64,000 nt of DNA from Marinomonas atlantica (GTDB taxonomy: Bacteria > Pseudomonadota > Gammaproteobacteria > Pseudomonadales > Marinomonadaceae), in contig NZ_LTAW01000005.1 of assembly GCF_001639725.1 (NCBI RefSeq), positions 186,001 through 250,000 on the forward strand, written 5' to 3'. The position numbers and the translations under genes are program-made. Shown here one piece after another: positions 7,477-16,612 of this stretch; position 1 is the stretch's first letter, and each line of letters opens with the position of its first letter. Under the pieces are notes generated by a model. The model had not been told where the DNA came from, ran no database searches, and was given only the letters and a program-made list of their open reading frames with translations.

Positions 7477-8493
7477 TTAAAGAAGGCCGTTTTCTTCTAG
7501 GTAAGTTGTCACAGAGTCATACACTTTTTGTGCATTTGGAGACTCTTTTGCAAACTCTTCCCATTGCGTACGAGCGATCGCTCGGAATTTTTTACGTTCT
7601 TCTGCAGACCAATCATGAATAGTGATATTTGGGTCTTCTTGAGCCGCTTTAACGGCTTTCTGATCCGCAATACGAAGCTGTGTTGTAATATCGTTGGCGA
7701 AGTCACGTACTGAAACGGTCATGATGGCTTGCAGATCTTCAGGCAGCTTGTTCCATTTCTTCAAACTCATTGAGATATCAATCAATGGTAATGAATGGAA
7801 ACCTGGCTGAACGGGATGGGGAGCAATATCATTCATGCCCGCTTTTTGGTTTGTCGAAAATACAGTGTAATCTGCGGCATCAATAACGCCTTTGCTAAGA
7901 CCTGTGAAAACTTCAGAACCTGGTAAGTTAACGGGTGTTGCACCGGCTGCCGCGAATACTTTTTGCACCAAACCTTCAGGAGCGCGAAGTTTAAGGCCTT
8001 TTAGGTCATCAACACCGTCTAAAGGTACGCGCGAAACGAAGGACTCTACGCCCGTCGTTGAGCCACCAATGAACTTTACACCATAGGGTGCGTACAGTTC
8101 GTTCATTAGTTCGTAGCCGCCGCCATAATTAATGTATTGCAATAATTGGCTTGTATCAGACCAAGCACCAACGGTATTGCCAATTAAACCGAACGCTGCA
8201 TCTTTACCCGAGAAAAACTCAGTTGCCGTTACTTGGCCATCAAGAATGCCCATTTTAATACCGTCCAAAGTTTCTGTGTGTTTGAACACACTGCCGACAG
8301 GTAATAGGTTGATTTTGATGCGACCGCCTGACATTTCTTCCACGCGCTCAGTCCACTCTTTCTGAACTTGGAAATTTTTGTCGCCAGATGGGTCTGATGA
8401 TTGGAATTTAAAGGTGAAATCAGCAGCCAGTGCAGATGTTGAAAGTGCGCCTGCAATCGTGGCAGTAAGTAACGTCTTAGCAAATTTGCTCAT
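7477..8493 (-). CDS. TRAP transporter substrate-binding protein (DctP type), probably gluconate-binding
   Basis: Periplasmic receptor of 338 residues with a Sec signal peptide (MSKFAKTLLTATIAGALS, cleavage after LAA). The mature domain shows DctP features: VQKEWTERVEEMSGGRIKI, the ligand-carboxylate region LKGLKLRAPEG with its conserved Arg, and EVFTGLSKGVIDAAD. It is the first gene of the TRAP operon. Two perfect GntR-type operators overlap its likely promoter, so gluconate or a related sugar acid is the expected ligand. The family alone does not fix the substrate. Confidence 0.9.
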   Translation of the reverse strand: MSKFAKTLLTATIAGALSTSALAADFTFKFQSSDPSGDKNFQVQKEWTERVEEMSGGRIKINLLPVGSVFKHTETLDGIKMGILDGQVTATEFFSGKDAAFGLIGNTVGAWSDTSQLLQYINYGGGYELMNELYAPYGVKFIGGSTTGVESFVSRVPLDGVDDLKGLKLRAPEGLVQKVFAAAGATPVNLPGSEVFTGLSKGVIDAADYTVFSTNQKAGMNDIAPHPVQPGFHSLPLIDISMSLKKWNKLPEDLQAIMTVSVRDFANDITTQLRIADQKAVKAAQEDPNITIHDWSAEERKKFRAIARTQWEEFAKESPNAQKVYDSVTTYLEENGLL

Positions 8494-8552
8494 GATGTTT
8501 TCCCGCTATTTATTGTTTTGAAGGAAGATAAAGTCACAAGTGACGAAGGTAT

Positions 8553-8564
8553 GTTACCGGTAAC
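8553..8564 (-). promoter_or_regulatory. GntR operator O1
   Basis: Perfect palindrome GTTACCGGTAAC within ATGTTACCGGTAACTT. Its centre is 22 bp from that of O2, about two helical turns, so both sites face the same side of the DNA. Confidence 0.85.
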
Positions 8565-8572
8565 TTTTACGA

Positions 8573-8602
8573 ATGTTACCGGTAACTTTTGCTGCTCGTC
8601 AA
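8573..8602 (-). promoter_or_regulatory. Probable promoter of the TRAP operon
   Basis: On the minus strand TTGACG (8597-8602) and TAACAT (8573-8578) are 18 bp apart. The -10 element lies within operator O2, as expected for repression by occlusion. Confidence 0.55.
8575..8586 (-). promoter_or_regulatory. GntR operator O2
   Basis: Second perfect GTTACCGGTAAC palindrome, overlapping the -10 region of the presumed TRAP promoter. Confidence 0.85.
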
Positions 8603-8730
8603 CAGCCATTTATAGAAAATATGAGTCTTAGTGAGCGCTGCTTCTCTGAGCGTTCTAGAAACCTATAAAAATTAACGAGTTAGATAATTAGAAAAATACT
8701 GCGATGGAAGAAAGTGAGAAATCGGATCGT

Positions 8731-9627
8731 TTAACTCAGGCATTGGTCTTTTAACATAACGCGTTTTAGTTCATTTTGTAGCCAAGTTAATGCAGGTCCT
8801 TTGGTAAGACCTCTGGGCCAGATAATATCAATAGGGGCTTGCCAAGTTTGATGATCAAAGCTGACATCAAGCTTAATAAGTTCTTTTTTATCAATATAGG
8901 GTTGGGCTAAGTAAAGCGGAAGATAACTCCAGCCAATGCCTTGTTTCACTAATGTAAGTGCGTTAAGCGTGCTTGAGCACCACCATACGTTAGGTGTCAC
9001 GCTCATCAACATTGGGGATTCCAATTGCTGGCTGCCACGTATGGCAATTTGCCGATAGGGGTATAAATCGGGTTCGTTAATGCTTTCTCGTCGTGCCAGT
9101 TCATGATCAGGGTGACAGATGGGAACCATTGGTATCTGGCCAATGTAACAGAAATCCACTTCTTTGATGGCACTAATTTCAGAGACCATAATGCCAAAAG
9201 AAGCCTGATTATTAAGTAGTAGTGGAATGATGTCGGGTGAGGGATGAGTTTGAATGTCTAGTTGCGTATAGGGGAATTTATGACTGAAAGTGGCTAAGAC
9301 AGAGGCAACGGCAGGTGTCATCAAAGCATCGTCTAATGCAATCCGTAAATTACTTTCTTCTTGTTGGTTGATCGCTTTAGCCATTTGTACAAACTCTTCC
9401 GATTGCGCTAGTAAGGCTTTTGCGCTGCGATAAAGGCGTTCGCCAGCAAGAGTCAGCGTGGGCTTTCGAGTACTACGATCAAACAGCTCGACATCTAGAT
9501 CAATCTCAAGTGCGCTAATGGCGTGACTGACTGCTGATTGGGCTTTTCCTAGGCGTCTAGCGCAGGCGGAAAAGGACCCTAAGTCGGCGGATAGTACTAA
9601 CATACGGATGTGTTCTAAATTTTGCAT
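8731..9627 (-). CDS. LysR-family transcriptional regulator
   Basis: Regulator of 298 residues. The N-terminal winged helix-turn-helix (residues 1-60: LEHIRMLVLSADLGSFSACA, then AQSAVSHAISALE and the family LFDRS) is followed by a two-lobed effector-binding domain (about 90-290). The effector is unknown. It is divergent from the SMR exporter with 106 bp between start codons, so control of that gene is plausible, as LysR regulators often act on the divergent neighbour. It is unlikely to regulate the TRAP operon, which has GntR sites. Confidence 0.85.
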   Translation of the reverse strand: MQNLEHIRMLVLSADLGSFSACARRLGKAQSAVSHAISALEIDLDVELFDRSTRKPTLTLAGERLYRSAKALLAQSEEFVQMAKAINQQEESNLRIALDDALMTPAVASVLATFSHKFPYTQLDIQTHPSPDIIPLLLNNQASFGIMVSEISAIKEVDFCYIGQIPMVPICHPDHELARRESINEPDLYPYRQIAIRGSQQLESPMLMSVTPNVWWCSSTLNALTLVKQGIGWSYLPLYLAQPYIDKKELIKLDVSFDHQTWQAPIDIIWPRGLTKGPALTWLQNELKRVMLKDQCLS

Positions 9628-9733
9628 ATCTAATAAATCGATAGTAACTAACTTTCAACCATCATATATCCAGATATTATAAAGGGCAATACGGCATGTT
9701 TGCTGGGCACAACTGAATAAGTGGAGGTGGATA

Positions 9734-10051
9734 ATGGGGTGGATATATTTGTTGTTGGCTGGACTGACTGAGATTGGTTGGCCATTAGGTATGAAGATCG
9801 CGCAAGAATCGTCTATTAAATGGCCCGGTCTGTTGATGGCTGTATTTTTTTTAATCACCAGTGGCTTATTGCTATGGCTAGCGCAAAGAGATATTCCAAT
9901 GGGGACAGCTTACGCTGTTTGGACTGGCATTGGTGCTGCGGGTACGTTCATTGTTGGGGTGATGTTTTTCAACGATCCTACCTCGCTTATTCGATACTTA
10001 GGTATTTTATTGATTATCAGCGGTGTTATCGTTCTTAAGTTGGCTCACTAA
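9734..10051 (+). CDS. Small multidrug resistance protein, Gdx/SugE type
   Basis: Four-helix inner-membrane exporter of 105 residues. The essential membrane-embedded Glu of helix 1 is present (GLTEIGWPLGMK). Helix 3 carries GTAYAVWTGIGAAG, the signature of the guanidinium-exporter (Gdx, formerly SugE) subtype rather than the EmrE subtype. This family works as an antiparallel dimer and exchanges guanidinium or quaternary ammonium compounds for protons. RBS GGAGGTGG precedes the ATG. I looked for a guanidine riboswitch in the 106-bp leader and saw none; the divergent LysR regulator is the likelier control. Confidence 0.85.
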   Translation: MGWIYLLLAGLTEIGWPLGMKIAQESSIKWPGLLMAVFFLITSGLLLWLAQRDIPMGTAYAVWTGIGAAGTFIVGVMFFNDPTSLIRYLGILLIISGVIVLKLAH

Positions 10052-10163
10052 TGATAATTATGGTGGTTTATTTTGTAGTGGGTTACTGGCTGTAATATAG
10101 TTTTTACTAAATAGCAGTATTGTTGTACCCACATTTTACTTTAAGCCTGACGAGGGGATTGTT

Positions 10164-11000
10164 GTGTTATCCAGAGAAATTAAAGATGCTGTCATTGAGA
10201 TTATTCGTGACGTGGCGAGAGAAGAAATACTGCCTCGGTTTCGTGAATTGTCTGACGATGCTATCTCAACCAAATCTGGCTTTGATGACCTAGTAACTGT
10301 CGCCGATTTGGCGGCTGAAAAAGCGATGACACAACGTTTTCAAGATCTAATTCCAGATGCTCAAATAGTGGGAGAAGAATCTGTTGCTGCAGATGAAAGT
10401 GTATTAGACAAACTTGATTCCCAAGAGTTGGTTTTTGTTATTGATCCAATTGATGGCACATGGAATTTTGCTAATGGGCTGTCAATTTTTGGTGTATTGA
10501 TTGCAATCGTTTATCAAGGTGAGACGATTTTCGGGGTGCTATACGATGTGGTAAACGATGATTGGGTCGAAGCCTCGAAAGGAGAAGGCGCTTGGTTTGT
10601 TCGACCAGGAGAGGCACCTCGTCCATACCGTATTGAAGAGCAGACAACTGACATCAAATTAGTCGGCTTTTTTTCCCCTTTCTTGTTTAAAAACTCCGAG
10701 CGTCGCTTAAAGGCGGCAGATTTGCAGCCTAAGTATGCACGAACCATTGCACTTCGTTGCTGTTGTCATGAATACCGTACTTTACTTAGAGGTAATGTTG
10801 ATTTTTCAGTGAGCCCAAAAACGAATGCATGGGATCATGCTGCAGGCATCTTAGCCTATCAAGAGGCCGGTGGGGTAGTCCGTATGTTAGATGGTCAAAC
10901 CTATCGGCCTGCAATCCGTAAAGGTGTCATTGTCGCGGGAAGAAACACAGCAGTGGTTGACGCTATTTGTAGAGATGTCTCTCCGATAGTGGCTGACTAA
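10164..11000 (+). CDS. Inositol monophosphatase family protein
   Basis: Magnesium-dependent sugar-phosphate phosphatase of 278 residues. The metal and catalytic motifs are intact: VGEES (Glu71-Glu72), DPIDGTWNF (Asp94, Asp97) and WDHAAG near residue 223. It could act on inositol phosphate, fructose-1,6-bisphosphate, histidinol phosphate or PAP; SuhB-like and CysQ-like members cannot be separated by eye. The start is GTG with GAGGGG eight bases upstream. It stands alone between the SMR gene and the hybrid kinase and ends in a strong terminator. Confidence 0.82.
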   Translation: MLSREIKDAVIEIIRDVAREEILPRFRELSDDAISTKSGFDDLVTVADLAAEKAMTQRFQDLIPDAQIVGEESVAADESVLDKLDSQELVFVIDPIDGTWNFANGLSIFGVLIAIVYQGETIFGVLYDVVNDDWVEASKGEGAWFVRPGEAPRPYRIEEQTTDIKLVGFFSPFLFKNSERRLKAADLQPKYARTIALRCCCHEYRTLLRGNVDFSVSPKTNAWDHAAGILAYQEAGGVVRMLDGQTYRPAIRKGVIVAGRNTAVVDAICRDVSPIVAD

Positions 11001-11055
11001 ACGCTAAAACATAAATATCGATAAACCATTCTTTATACGTTTAAGACCCCCATGT

Positions 11056-11097
11056 AAAATTAAAGACATACAAATTTGTGTGTCTTTAATTTTTTTT
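11056..11097 (+). terminator. Bidirectional-looking terminator
   Basis: A perfect 13-bp stem (11056-11068 with 11081-11093) with a self-complementary loop, followed by further T residues to 11097. Confidence 0.85.
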
Positions 11098-11240
11098 AGT
11101 ATTGGCTGCTATATTAAATAACATACTTGCTTTGACCGTGCTGTATTGCAGGGTGTGGCGAAACCTTGATGTTGCCGTGCTTTGTCGGTAAAAAGTTAGT
11201 ATAGATGTATTGAATTAAACGATTAGGCCATAGTAACTAA

Positions 11241-14200
11241 ATGACTTTAACAAACGTGCCCTTTTGCTCAGAGCCCATTCATTGGACAGACTCTTTTTCT
11301 GGTGTCTTTTCAAAGCTTTATTCGTTAGCCAGTTTGTTTGAAAGAACAGGCGCTATTTCCCATTGGTCAATGGTGATGAAAAACGGTGAGGGCTTATACA
11401 TTGAAGAGGGCGTTATTCAGTCAATGTCGGTATCTTCGTTTAAGTCACTTGAATGGTTTGAGTTGAACGAAATTGCCTACTTAGGCGTTCCTTTGTACGT
11501 AGACTCACAATTTATTCAAGACTCCCTCCCTGTAATTTCAGCACTTATTCCGACCGTAAAAGAAATTGAGCAAGATGCCTTGTTTGAGGAGGTTGTTAAT
11601 ATTGCTGACAGTTTACCCTTGTTGGTGTCTTACGTAGATCGTGATTTACGTTATCAATATGTTAATAATCGTTATGAAAAGACTTTTAATCTGCCAAAAG
11701 CCGAAATTGTTGGCAAAGAAATTTGGACTGTTATAGGAGATGAGCAGTTTCGTAAAGTCGAGCCTTCTCTAAAAAAAGCGTTGGCTGGTGAGTCAATAGA
11801 GATGCAGTTATCGGCTGTTCATCAGTTCAGTTCTGGTGCTAAGACTGATCGCCACATTATTTGTAACTATGAACCTCGGTATGAAAATGATGAGATTGTG
11901 GGGGTTTATGTATCTGTTCGAGATCAAACACCCTTAAAGCGAATTACGCAAGCTCTGAAGCGTTTCTATGAATTAACATCACAGACTGGATTATCGCTTG
12001 CAGAGAAAGTAAATGAAGTATTGGCTCTTGGCTGCGAAATTTTAAACTTACCTGTTGGAATAGTGAGCAATGTCGAAGAGCAGAGATATTTGGTTGCTTA
12101 CAGTCATTCGCCCAATGGTGAACCCTTGCCAGGTACCCAATTTGAGCTAGGCGATTGTTATTGTGTGCATACATTGCATCGAGATCAAGTCACTGGTTTT
12201 CATCATGCTGGCAAAAGTGACATCGCAACTCATCCTTGTTACCAAAATTTTAAGTTGGAAGCTTACTTGGGTGTTTCATTAAAGGTGAATGGTGTAGTTG
12301 AGGGAACCCTTAATTTCTCTGGATTAGAGCCAAGAGAAGAAGACTTTAGTGAAGATGAATATGAGTTAGTTAAGTTATTTGGTCAATGGGTTGAAAATGA
12401 GTTAACTCGAGAAAAGACCAGGCAATCGATTATTGCGGCTGAACAAAAGCAAAGGTTGATTTTAGGGGCTGTCAGTGACGGCATAGTCGGAATTGACCGA
12501 TCTGGTTGCATTACTTTTATGAACTTAGCCGCTGCGAAGCTAATGGATGTTGATGTAAATAGCATGATGAGTGAATCCATTCTTTGTTTGCTTGGCAAGT
12601 CTAAAGAGATAACCGATGAAATTTCCCATATTGAAAGCCTCATTGTCAAAGCGATAGAAAACGATGAAAAATTGTCGAATATTGATACTGATTTTTGTCG
12701 TAAAGACGGTTCTTCTTTGGCCGTAAAGTTTTCTTTTACTCCCGTATTGCAAAAATCAGACGATGACGTCAGCTATGTTTTAACGTTTCAAGATATTACT
12801 CTGCAAAAGCATGCACAAGATGCATTATTGACTCAGATGGAGCTTTTTAAGTCCCTGTTTGTGAATGCTCCGGAAGCTATTGTGGTATCGGACATCAATC
12901 GACGCATCGTCATGGCAAATCCGCATACGTTAGAGTTGTTTAGTTATCAAGAAGATGAATTGGTAGGGCGTACACCTGACTTTTTATACGCTGATAAAGA
13001 GGGGTTTGAGCGTGTAGGTCTAGCTTACGACTCTCCTAATATACCAGATCGTGAAGAATATAGGATGGTGTACAAGCGCGCTGACGGTTCAGAGTTTGTT
13101 GCAGATAATGTACGCAGCAAAATCACTGACTCTGAAGGCAATTTAAAAGGCTTTATTGTGCACGCCCGTGACATCACAGCCCGTCTTGCAGTTGAGGAAG
13201 ATGTCGTAAGAACGAAAGATCGTTTAAGTGTGGCAACAGCGGCAGCGGGAATAGGTGTATGGGAGCGTGATGTAAATAGTGAAACCATTTGGCTAGATAA
13301 GCGTATGTGTGAATTGTATGGTTTGGAATATACGGAAGCACCCAAAGCATACGAAGAATGGGCGTCCTTGATTCACCCTGAAGATCTTATGCATGTCCAG
13401 AAAGCTTCTTCACAAGCGCTTGATGCGAAAAAAGTATTAAGTGCTGAGTTTAGAATTGTCAGAAAAGACGGATCTGTTCGATATATCAAAGCCCATGGGC
13501 GCGCTGCGTTCGATAGTAAGGGGTGTCCAACGCATTTATTTGGTACAAATTTAGATGTGACCCAACAATACGAAACAGAGTTAGTTTTAAGAAATGCTCG
13601 TGAAGAAGCCATTCGAGCAAGCCAGGCAAAAAGTAATTTTTTAGCCACCATGTCTCATGAAATTCGAACCCCTTTAAATGGTGTGCTCGGAATGGCCGAA
13701 ATCCTTGCTGGTTCTGCGTTAACAAAACAGCAGCATAATCAATTGGATATTATTCGTAACTCAGGGGAAGGTTTGCTGGAGCTGATTAATGAAATATTGG
13801 ACTTTTCAAAAATTGAAGCTGGTCATTTAACCATTGAATCGATGGACTTCGACTTAGAAAAGCTAGTGTATGACTTATCACAACTATTAGTGATTAAGGC
13901 AGAAGCGAAAAATATTGATTTGCTTGTAAAGTTTGATGTTAACGAGATGCCCTTGGTTCGTGGCGATGCTTATCGAATACGACAAATATTGATGAATTTG
14001 GTTGGAAATGCGATCAAGTTCACCGAAACGGGTCATGTTTTAATCTTGGTGCGTACAAAGCAACAGACAGGTAGCCCTGGTATTCAAGTGACTCTTGATG
14101 TTCAAGATAGTGGCATTGGCATTTCTGATGAAGCTCAAGGTCAGCTTTTTCAGGCTTTTACTCAAGCAGATAGCTCAACCACGCGTAAATTTGGTGGCAC

Positions 14201-15581
14201 AGGTCTTGGACTTGCGATTACAAAGCAATTGGCAGAGCTAATGGGTGGAACTGTCGATGTAAACAGTGAATTAGGTAAAGGGTCCACGTTTTCCGTTACG
14301 TTACCGCTTGAAGTCATAGATCAAGTGGTAACGGATAAGCCTCGTAAGGTGCAAGAGTTTTCAAAAATTTTAGTTGTCGATGATAATACAACGAATCTTG
14401 CGATTCTAAAGAACCAGTTAGAGCAATGCGATTTAAATGCATTCTATGAACAAGATTCAATGGTAGCTTTAGAGCGTATATTAGATGCAGCAAATCAAAA
14501 TGAGCCCTACGATGTGCTTATTTTGGATTACTTAATGCCTAATATGGATGGCTTGGAGCTTTGTCATCATCTGCGTGAACAGTTGGATAAAAAAGATTTC
14601 CCTAAAATTTTAATGATTTCTTCCGCAGGGAATTTGGAAAATCAAGATATGAATGGCGCTGGTATTAATGTTTGTTTGAATAAACCTGCAAGTATTCAAG
14701 ATTTGAAAAGAGGACTCAGCAGTTTAAGTAGTTCTAGCGTTAATACTGAGTTTATTAAGTTATCCTTATATCAGGATGATAATCATAAAAATTTAGAGTC
14801 TAGGGAACAATTGTCTGCTTCTATTCTTGTGGTTGAAGATATGAAAGCAAACCAAGCAGTAGCAAAGGGTATGCTTTCGCAAATAAATGTGAACGTTATA
14901 ATTGCAGAAAATGGTGTAGAGGCCATTGAATATTGGCTGAAAGAGAAACCTGATCTAATCTTAATGGATCTGCATATGCCGAGAATGGACGGAATAACGG
15001 CAATCAAACAAATTCGTGAAAGAGAAATAGATACAGGTCAGCGTGTGCCTATTCTAGTCTTGACGGCGGACATTCAACCAGAGAAAGTCACCGAAGTTCA
15101 AGAGGCGGGGGGTGATGGCTTTATTTCTAAGCCTTTTCGAGCCAATGACTTAATAAGTACTGTCTCTTCTTGGTTGGAAAAAACTGAAACATCATCTGAA
15201 ATCGGAAGTGAAAATATGGACTTATCAAAACCTGAAAATAATAATTCCTTAGATGAGAGCGTGCTGTCCTCCCTTGAAGAAATTTTAGGGGACCAAGTGC
15301 AAGATATTGTCATGGCTTTTTTACAAGATGCTGAAGAAGTAGTTGTAGGTCTAGATGACGCGTTAGCTAATGACAACATCGACGGCATGTTTCGTCCCGC
15401 ACACAGCCTTAAATCAGTTGGCGCTAATGTAGGTGCGATGGAGTTGAGTCGTTTAGCTGCGGCACTTGAGAGTCAAGCGAAAGAGGGTAAGGTTTCTGAG
15501 CCTGCCCTTTTTGTCGATCAGATAAAACAGGAACTCTCAAATGTTAAAGCTCAACTACAAAGACTAGGAAGGCTTCCTTGA
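11241..15581 (+). CDS. Soluble hybrid sensor histidine kinase: PAS-GAF-PAS-PAS-PAS-HisKA-HATPase-REC-REC-HPt
   Basis: A 1446-residue multi-domain phosphorelay kinase with no membrane segment, so probably cytosolic. In order: unassigned N-terminus (1-110), PAS (115-235), GAF (240-390), three PAS-type domains (400-525, 530-650, 655-785), HisKA with His806 in ATMSHEIRTPLNG, HATPase (LMNLVGNAIKFTE, DSGIGI, FGGTGLGLA), receiver 1 (phosphoacceptor Asp1096 in LILDYLMPNMDG), receiver 2 (Asp1243 in LMDLHMPRMDG) and HPt with His1388 in AHSLKSVGANVG. All phosphorelay residues are present. The layout resembles BarA or TorS-type kinases but the sensory half differs. It overlaps the next gene, a GGDEF response regulator, which is the obvious output partner. 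Confidence 0.9.
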   Translation: MTLTNVPFCSEPIHWTDSFSGVFSKLYSLASLFERTGAISHWSMVMKNGEGLYIEEGVIQSMSVSSFKSLEWFELNEIAYLGVPLYVDSQFIQDSLPVISALIPTVKEIEQDALFEEVVNIADSLPLLVSYVDRDLRYQYVNNRYEKTFNLPKAEIVGKEIWTVIGDEQFRKVEPSLKKALAGESIEMQLSAVHQFSSGAKTDRHIICNYEPRYENDEIVGVYVSVRDQTPLKRITQALKRFYELTSQTGLSLAEKVNEVLALGCEILNLPVGIVSNVEEQRYLVAYSHSPNGEPLPGTQFELGDCYCVHTLHRDQVTGFHHAGKSDIATHPCYQNFKLEAYLGVSLKVNGVVEGTLNFSGLEPREEDFSEDEYELVKLFGQWVENELTREKTRQSIIAAEQKQRLILGAVSDGIVGIDRSGCITFMNLAAAKLMDVDVNSMMSESILCLLGKSKEITDEISHIESLIVKAIENDEKLSNIDTDFCRKDGSSLAVKFSFTPVLQKSDDDVSYVLTFQDITLQKHAQDALLTQMELFKSLFVNAPEAIVVSDINRRIVMANPHTLELFSYQEDELVGRTPDFLYADKEGFERVGLAYDSPNIPDREEYRMVYKRADGSEFVADNVRSKITDSEGNLKGFIVHARDITARLAVEEDVVRTKDRLSVATAAAGIGVWERDVNSETIWLDKRMCELYGLEYTEAPKAYEEWASLIHPEDLMHVQKASSQALDAKKVLSAEFRIVRKDGSVRYIKAHGRAAFDSKGCPTHLFGTNLDVTQQYETELVLRNAREEAIRASQAKSNFLATMSHEIRTPLNGVLGMAEILAGSALTKQQHNQLDIIRNSGEGLLELINEILDFSKIEAGHLTIESMDFDLEKLVYDLSQLLVIKAEAKNIDLLVKFDVNEMPLVRGDAYRIRQILMNLVGNAIKFTETGHVLILVRTKQQTGSPGIQVTLDVQDSGIGISDEAQGQLFQAFTQADSSTTRKFGGTGLGLAITKQLAELMGGTVDVNSELGKGSTFSVTLPLEVIDQVVTDKPRKVQEFSKILVVDDNTTNLAILKNQLEQCDLNAFYEQDSMVALERILDAANQNEPYDVLILDYLMPNMDGLELCHHLREQLDKKDFPKILMISSAGNLENQDMNGAGINVCLNKPASIQDLKRGLSSLSSSSVNTEFIKLSLYQDDNHKNLESREQLSASILVVEDMKANQAVAKGMLSQINVNVIIAENGVEAIEYWLKEKPDLILMDLHMPRMDGITAIKQIREREIDTGQRVPILVLTADIQPEKVTEVQEAGGDGFISKPFRANDLISTVSSWLEKTETSSEIGSENMDLSKPENNNSLDESVLSSLEEILGDQVQDIVMAFLQDAEEVVVGLDDALANDNIDGMFRPAHSLKSVGANVGAMELSRLAAALESQAKEGKVSEPALFVDQIKQELSNVKAQLQRLGRLP

Positions 15582-16498
15582 AGATACTGATAGCGGAGGA
15601 TGCACCTTCAGATCGTATGTTATTAAGACTTCATTTAGAAAAGCTGTGCCATGATGTTGTGGAAGTGAGTAATGGAGAAGAGTTATTCAAATACTTTAAA
15701 CATCATAGCAGCGATTTAGATCTGTTAGTGGTTGATTTAAATATGCCTTATAAAACAGGTGAAGAAGCGGTCGATGAGATCCGTAATTTACAAGGCAACT
15801 ATGATGCCAGCTGGGTTCCTATTATTATATTAAGTGGTTCAGATTCTGATGACGATGTGCTGCGTTGTATACAGGCTGGTGCTGACGATTACTTAACTAA
15901 GCCCATTCAGCACAAAGTGTTGGCGGCTAAGCTTTTGGCGATGACTCGTTTAGCGGAAATGCGTAAACGTCTGGTTTCAGCAAATATGCGCTTAGAAGCT
16001 TTATCAACAACTGACTACCTTACAAGTTTGCCAAACAGACGATCGTTTGAAAAAAATTTAGCAGAAGAAATGGCGAAATCTTATCGCCACGATCAAAATT
16101 TGAGTGTTGCTATCTTCGATATCGATCATTTTAAGCAGATTAACGATACCTATGGTCATGAAGGTGGGGATGTTGTTTTAAAAGAAATAGCAGCACGTTT
16201 TAATCGGTTTAAACGTGCAGGCGATGTGTTTGGTCGTATTGGTGGAGAGGAGTTTGGTTTGTTTCTTCCTCACACAACTTCGCAAGAAGCAATCACTGCT
16301 TGCGAGCGTTATCGTAAGCTACTATCAGCGAATAAGTTTACATATGACTCATTTGTAATTGAACTGACAGTAAGTGTAGGTGTATGCACTTATGAAAATG
16401 AAAAAACTCAACTTGAGCTAATCAAATGTGCTGATGAAGCATTGTATCAAGCGAAACATCAGGGAAGAAACCGAGTTGTTTTTCAGCAGGTCAAATAG
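15578..16498 (+). CDS. Response regulator with GGDEF domain (diguanylate cyclase)
   Basis: 306-residue protein that would make cyclic-di-GMP from two GTP. Receiver domain 1-120 has Asp53 in VVDLNMP and Lys in LTKPI. The GGDEF domain (about 140-304) has TDYLTSLPNRR, FDIDHFKQINDTYGH, the active-site GGEEF (222-226) and an inhibitory I-site RAGD (213-216) exactly five residues before it. The cyclase thus appears active and product-inhibited. The start is TTG within TTGA, overlapping the stop of the hybrid kinase by four bases, which indicates translational coupling. The kinase HPt domain is the likely phosphodonor. A terminator follows. Confidence 0.9.
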   Translation: MKILIAEDAPSDRMLLRLHLEKLCHDVVEVSNGEELFKYFKHHSSDLDLLVVDLNMPYKTGEEAVDEIRNLQGNYDASWVPIIILSGSDSDDDVLRCIQAGADDYLTKPIQHKVLAAKLLAMTRLAEMRKRLVSANMRLEALSTTDYLTSLPNRRSFEKNLAEEMAKSYRHDQNLSVAIFDIDHFKQINDTYGHEGGDVVLKEIAARFNRFKRAGDVFGRIGGEEFGLFLPHTTSQEAITACERYRKLLSANKFTYDSFVIELTVSVGVCTYENEKTQLELIKCADEALYQAKHQGRNRVVFQQVK

Positions 16499-16528
16499 TG
16501 AATGCTAACGTTGCGCACATAAAAAAAA

Positions 16529-16554
16529 GCCGAGCAGGGTAATGCTCGGCTTTA
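16529..16554 (+). terminator. Terminator after the GGDEF gene
   Basis: GCCGAGCA (16529-16536) pairs with TGCTCGGC (16543-16550), then TTTA. The left arm is preceded by eight A residues, so it may also serve leuA from the other side. Confidence 0.8.
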
Positions 16555-16612
16555 TTGTTTCTGGGGCAATGATTTTGTCGCTTCCCCCAGATTCAAACTC
16601 ACATAGCGGGGG

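Noticed and set aside
9628-9733. Guanidine riboswitch before the SMR gene
   Set aside because: No paired hairpins with ACGR-type loops or other recognisable guanidine-riboswitch core were seen.
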